From Candidatus Woesearchaeota archaeon (GTDB taxonomy: Archaea; Nanobdellota; Nanobdellia; Woesearchaeales; UBA525), in NCBI GenBank assembly GCA_013331575.1, contig DUGD01000051.1, positions 1 to 6,880 on the forward strand: a DNA stretch of 6,880 bases, written 5' to 3'. Shown piece after piece: positions 1-4,706 of this stretch (position 1 is its first letter; every line of letters begins with the position of its first letter). The position numbers and the translations under genes were made by a program. The notes beneath the pieces were generated by a model. That model had not been told where the DNA came from, made no database searches, and worked only from the letters and a program-made list of their open reading frames with translations.

Positions 1-2
1 TC

Positions 3-335
3 TATGATTCCTTTGCGCCGGGAACTCGTTCCCGAGCGCAGCTTGCGACGCCCGAGACAATCAATGAGTACATCCGCCGCGGCAAGAAAGATACATTGAG
101 ACAAAAAACAGAACGGAAGAAAATCAGGAAAGAGAGGAAAGAACAGATCAATTCAGTGCTCCGTCAATCCGCCGATCATCAACAACAGGCCTTCCACCGT
201 GATAATCGACTGGTAGACGTACATATTGTTGAGGAACCCGCCCAGATCAAGCCCGATAACACCGAACTTGAACAAGAGCGGAATAAGCCCCGTGACAAAA
301 AGCACAATACCTGCGATGATAAGGAACCAATGTAA
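3..335 (+). CDS. C-terminal part of an unidentified basic protein (5' end outside window)
   Basis: The third forward frame is open from the left edge to a TAA at 333-335. The first 50 or so residues read like real protein: an ETINEYIRRGKKDTLRQK stretch followed by a Lys/Arg/Glu-rich helical tail, with C/G-favouring third positions (ATC, TAC, CGC, GGC, AAG) and no in-frame stop. After about position 150 the frame lies antisense to the small membrane protein gene. Its residues there (His, Asp, Gln, Asn, Glu) are what the complement of hydrophobic codons gives, so the last 60 residues may simply be whatever the overlap permits. I see no domain, and no function can be assigned. A TTG at 96 could act as an internal start but has no ribosome binding site, so a partial gene is the better reading. 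A frameshift that removed an earlier stop is the main alternative. Confidence 0.5.
   Translation, partial: YDSFAPGTRSRAQLATPETINEYIRRGKKDTLRQKTERKKIRKERKEQINSVLRQSADHQQQAFHRDNRLVDVHIVEEPAQIKPDNTELEQERNKPRDKKHNTCDDKEPM
99..145 (-). terminator. Pyrimidine-rich tract, possible terminator of the minus-strand operon
   Basis: Just beyond the stop of the last minus-strand gene, the minus strand becomes a run of T and C with few purines, including T4 and T6 runs (the T6 run is the complement of 103-108). Archaeal transcription commonly ends at oligo-T stretches without a hairpin, so this is a reasonable termination zone. The same bases encode the Lys/Arg-rich tail of the plus-strand gene, which alone could explain the composition. 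Confidence 0.3.
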
Positions 336-572
336 GCTGTGCGCCGGCGGCTCGATGAATCCATCAATCACAACATAGAGCCCTGCAACCGCCATAATCC
401 ATACCGCGATATTGAACGGCAGACTCGCCATGAACCCGGGCAATGATATCTTCAAGAACCCGAGCTTGACAATGAGCGGTAACGCACCGAACGCGGTCAG
501 AAGAAGTCCCACGAAGAAACTGATCGTATCCCGCGGTCTTGTGAAAACGATTCCTTTGCGATCGGATAGCAT
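153..572 (-). CDS. Small four-helix membrane protein made of two tandem hairpin repeats (139 aa)
   Basis: Not a family I can name. The frame also holds an ATG at 614, but the ATG at 572 is preceded by GAGGTGA (584-578) five bases upstream, and it starts ten bases after the stop of the upstream gene, so it is chosen here. Four hydrophobic segments lie at about residues 16-38, 51-73, 80-104 and 117-136. The protein is an internal duplication: residues 20-74 align with 86-138. G29/G95, P32/P98, K36/K102, G38/G104, L44/L110, GF46-47/GF112-113, GL64-65/GL128-129, I69/I133, G71/G135 and E74/E138 match, with a two-residue gap. There is no signal peptide, and the only long soluble part is a short basic N-terminus. 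It is the last gene of the four-gene minus-strand operon, so a role as a small integral subunit of the same membrane assembly is a fair inference. Confidence 0.85.
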   Translation of the reverse strand: MLSDRKGIVFTRPRDTISFFVGLLLTAFGALPLIVKLGFLKISLPGFMASLPFNIAVWIMAVAGLYVVIDGFIEPPAHSLHWFLIIAGIVLFVTGLIPLLFKFGVIGLDLGGFLNNMYVYQSIITVEGLLLMIGGLTEH

Positions 573-577
573 ACTGG

Positions 578-584
578 TCACCTC
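578..584 (-). promoter_or_regulatory. Ribosome binding site GAGGTGA deciding the start at 572
   Basis: On the minus strand this reads GAGGTGA, almost the full archaeal anti-Shine-Dalgarno complement, five bases before ATG 572. It overlaps the TGA stop (585-583) of the upstream coiled-coil gene, so a ribosome finishing that gene sits on this site. Translational coupling is likely. It argues against the longer reading from ATG 614, which would overlap the upstream gene. Confidence 0.8.
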
Positions 585-1653
585 ACGTCTTAGGACGCAT
601 CTTATCATGTTCAACTGCTGAAAGCTGCAATCTTGCTTCGCTGATGAATGTATTGAGAACCTTGTGGAACTCTTTCAGTTTGGAAGAGAGCTTCGACTCC
701 ATCTTATCCCCGGGGTTCTTGGGATAACCCAAACCCTTCGGGTACTCTGCAAGTATCTGCGGGATTGAAGGAGCTTCAGCACTGGCGGGATCATAAGCGG
801 TCGTATCATTCGCCATCCGCTCAAGCTCATTGGCAAATCTGGATATGAACAACGAAAATTCGGCGAACGTATCGGCTGCCTCTTTGAAAAGCTCTTTGTA
901 CGCCTCGTAGGTGCTTCTCTTCGCATCTTCGAGATCCTTGTTCAACTCCTCCTCTGCTTTGGCTTCGCCTGCGGATTCGTTAGCCGACACGAGTTTTTTC
1001 AGGTCGGCTTCGATCGTCTTCTCGTCTTTCTTGATAACGTTTTTTTTCTTTTTTGCGTCTTTTCTCTGCGCGATTATCTTCCCTCGCACATCGTTAAGCA
1101 GGCTCTCAGTCTCGAGGAGATTCCCTGCTGTGAGATTGAGGCTATCATACCCCACGATCGACGAGAGTTGCGTCTTGATGGAGTCCTCGTACTGTTTGAG
1201 GAGCGCATCGACCATCTCAATGATCTTGTTCGCGTAATTTTGCGCGTAATGCGCATTGATGAGATGCTTCTCCGCATTCCCTGCATGTGGCTCACGTTTA
1301 GCTTTCGCCGCCTTCTCCGATACAGCAGTTTCTGCCTCACGCAGCAACTCTTCCCTGAAGGAAACGATACCCTTTAGCAGTTTCACATTCTGCTCGACAG
1401 TGTGATTGAACGTCTTCTCGATCTCCTTGATCTCGTGATCGACGGCTTTGAGGTAGTGCGATTCAAGCTCTTTGCGCGTCTCTTCCACATTGCAGCGCTT
1501 GACGATGTCATGGTATCTCTTGAGCGATTCGCGGGCCTTCTCGAACTCCCTAAGCTCAGCAAGCACATCACGCTGCATAGCACGGTACACGCCAGGCTCG
1601 GTCCTGAAATTGCTCGCGAAGCCCAGATAACCCTTCTTGATGACCGTGAACAT
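583..1653 (-). CDS. Coiled-coil/helical protein, unknown function (356 aa)
   Basis: Not recognised. ATG at 1653 directly abuts the TAG (1656-1654) of the upstream gene, with a GGTGGTG-like ribosome binding site inside the end of that gene. The protein is almost wholly helical and highly charged. Residues 28-125 are rich in Glu, Lys and Leu with coiled-coil spacing. Residues 145-175 form a second helix, and residues 190-290 a third region that includes a four-lysine stretch near 202-205. A Pro-rich break (an APSIPQILAEYPKGLGYP segment, about residues 293-312) separates a final helix. There is no signal peptide and no membrane segment, so it probably works in the cytoplasm or on the inner face of the membrane. 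Its place between a membrane protein and a beta-rich helical protein suggests a structural or scaffolding partner of a complex. That is inference from context only. Confidence 0.85.
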   Translation of the reverse strand: MFTVIKKGYLGFASNFRTEPGVYRAMQRDVLAELREFEKARESLKRYHDIVKRCNVEETRKELESHYLKAVDHEIKEIEKTFNHTVEQNVKLLKGIVSFREELLREAETAVSEKAAKAKREPHAGNAEKHLINAHYAQNYANKIIEMVDALLKQYEDSIKTQLSSIVGYDSLNLTAGNLLETESLLNDVRGKIIAQRKDAKKKKNVIKKDEKTIEADLKKLVSANESAGEAKAEEELNKDLEDAKRSTYEAYKELFKEAADTFAEFSLFISRFANELERMANDTTAYDPASAEAPSIPQILAEYPKGLGYPKNPGDKMESKLSSKLKEFHKVLNTFISEARLQLSAVEHDKMRPKT

Positions 1654-2703
1654 CTATGCACCACCCGCGCTGGCGCGTGTGGCCAGATCCTGCGTCCGAG
1701 TGTTTATCTCATGTATCAACCCGCGCAATTCAGCCTTGAAGTCTTTCCACGATAACGGGTGTAATTGGTTACGCGCATCAATGGTGGCAGGGTCAGCATC
1801 ATCGCCAAGAGCGGCAAGCCTGAGCTCTATGTGATGCGCGATAGTGGTCAATGGCTCCTTGCTCTTCAAGTCGGCGTAATTCGGCGCTGCAAGGCATTTG
1901 AGCAGGTACTCGAGCGCTTCTCGCTCGCCTTCGAGGAGTTTGGGATCGCTCTTGTCGACCCAAGCGGCGCTCTGCGTCTCCGCTGCCTTGTCTGCGACCT
2001 CATCGACCGCTTTGATGGCCTCTTTCTCTTTTGTGTCATCCGGTAACGATACGGAAGTATCCCCTGGTTTCATCGGTACAAGATGGAATGTGATGACATA
2101 TTTCCCGAACGTCCCGGCGGAGTATGGTTTGGCCAATTCCTCTTTTGGCACGATTGAGACTGTGGCGTGTTTCCCAGGAGGTGAAAGGATGAGCGGCGTG
2201 CTACCAGTGGTGCCCTCGATATCGCATCTGTCGATGACGAACGGCATCTTTTCATCCAGAACGATCTCCAACTTTCCAGCTGTGAATTCATCATAGGGGA
2301 TGCCTTTCATCTCATCGCTGAGAACAACCGGCAGGTGCTTGAGCGGGATGGGATTTGTCGCCGGCCCTTTGTTCGAGAACAACACCGCCGTACCGCGCAA
2401 TGATTCCGGCAAGAGGACGGTTCCGTCAGAACTTTTGAAGTTCACTTCGAGCGCGAACCATCTCTCGCTCAATAGCTTCATGGATTCTTTGAGCATCTCC
2501 TCGGTGCTTGACTTCGCGAGTTCCGCGATGTCGTGGTTGTGGTCTTGGATCTCCTTCTTGTTCTTCTCTATCTCTTCAGGGAGGTCTTTTTCTGCCGAGA
2601 ACGATGTGGTCACTTCTATCCTGATCATCTCCGCGATCGCCTTCTCTGTCTCCACCAGGCTCTCGTACACTGCGCGGAGCTCCGGGTCGGATGTGTCGGT
2701 CAT
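1654..2703 (-). CDS. Helical / beta-rich / helical protein of unknown function (349 aa)
   Basis: Not recognised. ATG at 2703 is preceded by GAGGA about eight bases upstream, and the gene starts 30 bases after the stop of the FN3 membrane protein gene. Three regions can be seen. Residues 1-80 are charged helix with coiled-coil character (a TEKAIAEMIRIE stretch and a KNKKEIQDHNHDIAELAK stretch). Residues 80-220 alternate short hydrophobic strands with Gly/Pro/Asp turns (RWFALEVNFKSSDG, then KLEIVLDEKMPFVIDRCDIEG, then KYVITFHLVPM), which looks like a beta-sandwich-type domain. Residues 225-349 are again helical and end in a small Ala/Gly tail. There are only two cysteines and no signal or membrane segment. 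The mixed layout suits an adaptor that touches both the coiled-coil protein encoded next and the membrane subunit encoded just before it. No enzymatic motif is visible. Confidence 0.85.
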   Translation of the reverse strand: MTDTSDPELRAVYESLVETEKAIAEMIRIEVTTSFSAEKDLPEEIEKNKKEIQDHNHDIAELAKSSTEEMLKESMKLLSERWFALEVNFKSSDGTVLLPESLRGTAVLFSNKGPATNPIPLKHLPVVLSDEMKGIPYDEFTAGKLEIVLDEKMPFVIDRCDIEGTTGSTPLILSPPGKHATVSIVPKEELAKPYSAGTFGKYVITFHLVPMKPGDTSVSLPDDTKEKEAIKAVDEVADKAAETQSAAWVDKSDPKLLEGEREALEYLLKCLAAPNYADLKSKEPLTTIAHHIELRLAALGDDADPATIDARNQLHPLSWKDFKAELRGLIHEINTRTQDLATRASAGGA

Positions 2704-2733
2704 ATCATTGTCCTCGTATCGGTATTCATTGTA

Positions 2734-4275
2734 TCATATCGTTCTGTACGTAGCATGCGTGTATGCTTGGAGCAATTTCGCTATATTGCGGCGTTCTCTC
2801 GCGAGAATCACGCGTGCGCGGGAGAGCCTGCGTCGCTCTGCCGGCGGAATGCTGCTGTATGGTCTTGCACCACTGCTTTTCATGACGGCCAGCATCTTAT
2901 CGCGTGCCGTGCGTAACTTCGCTGTAGCGGAAATAACGTTGGACTTGAGCACTTGTGCATTGGGATTGGCGACCGGTATTGCCACTGCGAGAGGAGCGAG
3001 TACTGTTCCCGCCGCGTTCATGACGCCTAGTGTTCTCGCGGCGCCTTTTGCGATACCAACATCGGTGGTTACCCCGGCAAGCGCATCCTCTATCTCAGTT
3101 ATCTCCGCGGCAAAACTGACAGGAACAATCGTTCCTTTATCCGGCGTACCGATACCTGAGTATCCCCATTCGCCAGGGTAACCGCGGCCGTCCATGGCAC
3201 GCATGCGGATGCGAAGCTCGCTCTTGAGTGGGATGAGCCCTGACGAGAACTCGCTGAGATTGCCTGCGAGATTTCTCGCTACATTCGTCCATGCGCCCGG
3301 GGGAGCTCCTGGTGCAGGGGTGACCTGAAAGTCCATCTCGTATCGCAGCGCGCCCGTGATCGGTTTCCACTTCACGCGTACTTGCGCGGGGTTCGACGGG
3401 TTCTTCTCGAAGACTATCTCCTGCACCGCTTCCGGCATTTTCAGGTACGCGGCCCGTTGCTCTTCGAATTTTTTTGTTGCGTCCTGGTATTTCGCATCCT
3501 GTTCCATTCGTTTCATGGCGCGTTCTTGGCTGTTCTTTCGGCTCCACGGCCATGAATCCTGGAATCCTGATGCTGCGCCATTAGCACCACCTATACTGAA
3601 CCCGCCAAAAAGCATACGGAAGAACTGCACGATAATCAACACGACAACAACAAGGAGCACCCATGATGTACCAATGCTTACAAGCGGATAGAACACTCCC
3701 GGCGCGCTCGATGCTTTGATGAGATTACTATGCATGAATGTAGTCCAGCCCCATGCAATCACGAGCACTAGCAGGCCGAATCCATGTTGACCACGGCTTA
3801 CCTTAGCGCCATCTTTGCCCATTACAACGAATACCCAGTAGATGGCTCCGAGCGCGGGACCTACAGTCAGGATAAGAGCTATTATCGCGGGAAACATCGA
3901 CGCATAGTCGGTGAGTAGCGCGCTAGGCATAACAAGAATTGAGATGAGCGCAGCAGCGAACGCGACTATGCCCGCCGTCCGCTTATTGACGCCAGCACTA
4001 TCATCTTGCTTCCAAATAGTACCTCGTCCTGCCCAGAAAAAAATTGCAAAAATCAAGAGGAAGAAGAGGAATTTCATTACTCCGTTGAGTACATCAGGAC
4101 TAAGGTTAAAGCTAAAAAATGCCGAGATTATGGCGAATACCTGACCTACCGCTTCACCTATTCCGCCCGTGCCAATACCTAGGTTGAGATCAGCGGCAGA
4201 TACGATGGGTGTTGCGAGAAAGAGCGCTAAGAGTGCCTGCTGTATACGGCTCTTTCGCTTCACCACACACTTCAC
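2734..4275 (-). CDS. Secreted/membrane protein: signal peptide, about five TM helices, FN3-like domain, basic helical tail (513 aa)
   Basis: First gene of the minus-strand operon; unnamed family. Open reading continues to an ATG at 4350, but the probable TATA box (4306-4299) lies inside that extension, so the start must be one of three in-frame GTG codons at 4275, 4266 or 4263. The first sits 27 bases from the box centre and would be leaderless; the second has GGTGA five bases upstream. All give a textbook signal peptide: basic KRKSR, an LLALFLA core, and cleavage near IVSA/A (residue 27-28). Membrane segments follow at about 67-83, 101-121, 128-152, 166-181 and 200-223, with a weaker hydrophobic stretch at 39-56. 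A charged helix (248-282) leads to an FN3-like domain at 284-378. Its marks are VRVKW, then P-x-x-G-A-x-x-Y, a central W, GLIPL, and IRMRAMDGRG plus W. The Ala-rich, strongly Arg/Lys-rich C-terminus is helical. Possibly the membrane anchor of a surface complex; whether FN3 faces in or out depends on the exact helix count. Confidence 0.85.
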   Translation of the reverse strand: MKCVVKRKSRIQQALLALFLATPIVSAADLNLGIGTGGIGEAVGQVFAIISAFFSFNLSPDVLNGVMKFLFFLLIFAIFFWAGRGTIWKQDDSAGVNKRTAGIVAFAAALISILVMPSALLTDYASMFPAIIALILTVGPALGAIYWVFVVMGKDGAKVSRGQHGFGLLVLVIAWGWTTFMHSNLIKASSAPGVFYPLVSIGTSWVLLVVVVLIIVQFFRMLFGGFSIGGANGAASGFQDSWPWSRKNSQERAMKRMEQDAKYQDATKKFEEQRAAYLKMPEAVQEIVFEKNPSNPAQVRVKWKPITGALRYEMDFQVTPAPGAPPGAWTNVARNLAGNLSEFSSGLIPLKSELRIRMRAMDGRGYPGEWGYSGIGTPDKGTIVPVSFAAEITEIEDALAGVTTDVGIAKGAARTLGVMNAAGTVLAPLAVAIPVANPNAQVLKSNVISATAKLRTARDKMLAVMKSSGARPYSSIPPAERRRLSRARVILARERRNIAKLLQAYTHATYRTI

Positions 4276-4276
4276 C
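4272..4276 (-). promoter_or_regulatory. Candidate ribosome binding site GGTGA for GTG 4266
   Basis: The minus strand reads GGTGA five bases before the GTG at 4266. It lies at or very near the transcription start predicted from the TATA box, so it would sit at the extreme 5' end of the message. If the transcript starts at 4275 or later, the leaderless GTG at 4275 is used instead and this match is incidental. Confidence 0.4.
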
Positions 4277-4298
4277 GCACTGACTCCGCGAAGAGGAG

Positions 4299-4306
4299 TA
4301 TTTAAA
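4299..4306 (-). promoter_or_regulatory. Archaeal TATA box (TTTAAATA) for the four-gene minus-strand operon
   Basis: The minus strand reads six A residues and then TTTAAATA, a close match to the archaeal box A with an A-rich factor-B recognition element. The usual spacing of about 26-27 bases from the box centre puts the transcription start at about 4275-4277, right at the first GTG start. No other box of this quality lies nearer the gene. Confidence 0.7.
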
Positions 4307-4459
4307 TTTTTTCGTTCGCATCGAGAAGCAAAGATTTCATTGCAGGGCATTGCAACCGATGATTAACTACTGGACTTGAAGGACAAGAACTGAATGACGA
4401 TGAGTCTGCAGCAGTCTCTTCGAGTGTCTCATCAACCGCTGTTCAAAGTTTCTGTGATT

Positions 4460-4578
4460 TGGTTGCTGCGGAGCATCATACTTTCGAGTGGTTTCGGGCA
4501 CCGCGTTGCCGTCGGGACCCCCGGCTCATTAGCCGGACCCGACACGGCACCCTCAGGACAACTCCAAGGCAGCAACCA
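4460..4578 (-). ncRNA. Predicted structured RNA of unknown family (strand uncertain)
   Basis: The element closes on itself. A ten-pair stem joins 4460-4469 (TGGTTGCTGC) to 4569-4578; after a three-base bulge (4566-4568) it continues with GGAG 4470-4473 pairing CTCC 4562-4565. Inside is a long hairpin. TGCCG 4507-4511 pairs CGGCA 4545-4549, TCGGG 4512-4516 pairs CCCGA 4538-4542 past a CA bulge (4543-4544), and CCGGCT 4521-4526 pairs AGCCGG 4531-4536 around a CATT loop. About 30 pairs in 119 bases is far above chance. Minus strand is preferred because a TATA-like box (4600-4593) lies upstream on that side, although its predicted start (about 4570) falls inside the closing stem. I checked by eye for tRNA, 5S rRNA, SRP RNA (no GGAA-capped helix 8), RNase P, box C/D and hammerhead marks and found none. 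It could instead be a DNA-level inverted repeat or the head of a long leader. Confidence 0.5.
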
Positions 4579-4592
4579 CCTTTCTGTTCGCA

Positions 4593-4600
4593 TTATAATT
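4593..4600 (-). promoter_or_regulatory. TATA-like box reading into the structured element
   Basis: The minus strand reads AATTATAA behind a GA-rich block and A5, which fits an archaeal TATA box with its factor-B element. The expected start is about 4570, at the edge of the structured element, a few bases later than needed to include the full closing stem. Read on the plus strand, the same bases contain TATAAT and could serve the rightward operon instead. Confidence 0.4.
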
Positions 4601-4627
4601 TTTCTCTTCGCCGTCGCTTTCGTAAAG

Positions 4628-4635
4628 TTTATAAT
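4628..4635 (+). promoter_or_regulatory. Archaeal TATA box (TTTATAAT) for the plus-strand operon
   Basis: TTTATAAT is preceded directly by GTAAAG, matching box A plus the purine-rich factor-B element. The expected transcription start is near 4658, giving a leader of about 48 bases before ATG 4707. A weaker box, TATGTAAT at 4661-4668, would give a start near 4691 and a leader of about 15 bases. The ATG at 4674 has no ribosome binding site and would be lost with the second start. Confidence 0.6.
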
Positions 4636-4695
4636 CCCATCCTTTCGCTGTAGTAACCATTATGTAATTAAGAATGCAGTTTTGCATTAGTAAGT

Positions 4696-4702
4696 GGTGG
4701 TG
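4696..4702 (+). promoter_or_regulatory. Ribosome binding site GGTGGTG deciding the start at 4707
   Basis: GGTGGTG lies four bases before ATG 4707, in a GT-rich stretch, and resembles the site used for the coiled-coil gene on the other strand. The earlier in-frame ATG at 4674 has only AT-rich sequence in front and would add an unlikely 11-residue leader with two Cys and two Trp. Confidence 0.6.
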
Positions 4703-4706
4703 TGGT

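Larger units (their letters stand above)
4276..4706. other. Non-coding region between divergent operons
   Basis: About 430 bases with no convincing gene. Open frames here (for example 4394-4690 forward and 4553-4798 reverse) lack ribosome binding sites and have no protein-like composition. The region holds, left to right: the minus-strand operon promoter; a modest inverted repeat of GATGAG (4399-4404) with CTCATC (4428-4433); the strong structured element at 4460-4578; a minus-strand TATA-like box at 4593-4600; and the plus-strand operon promoter at 4628-4635. Its middle (4500-4560) is clearly more GC-rich than the AT-rich flanks, as expected for a stable folded RNA. Confidence 0.7.

Noticed and set aside
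19..34. Near-palindrome CGGGAAC-TC-GTTCCCG
   Set aside because: It lies inside probable coding sequence, has a two-base loop unsuited to an RNA hairpin, and has no partner copy in the window.
2300..3181. Long forward open frame of 293 codons
   Set aside because: It runs antisense across the end of the FN3 membrane protein gene, the 30-base gap and the start of the next gene. It has no ribosome binding site, and its Ser/Arg/Leu-rich residues are typical of a complement frame. The minus-strand genes explain the region better.
4399..4433. GATGAG/CTCATC inverted repeat, and possible box C/D guide RNA from TTGATGAG on the minus strand
   Set aside because: Only six pairs around a 23-base loop, and no properly placed D box (CTGA) follows the C-like box.
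4460..4578. tRNA, SRP RNA or hammerhead ribozyme as identity of the structured element
   Set aside because: No T-arm GTTCGAA box or D-arm on either strand; no GGAA-capped helix 8 or full Alu domain. On the minus strand CTAATGAG and CCGAAAC resemble hammerhead core pieces, but the G needed in CTGATGA is changed and the stems do not connect correctly.
4394..4690. Forward open frame of 98 codons in the divergent region
   Set aside because: No ribosome binding site, it spans the structured element and two promoter boxes, and its composition is not protein-like.
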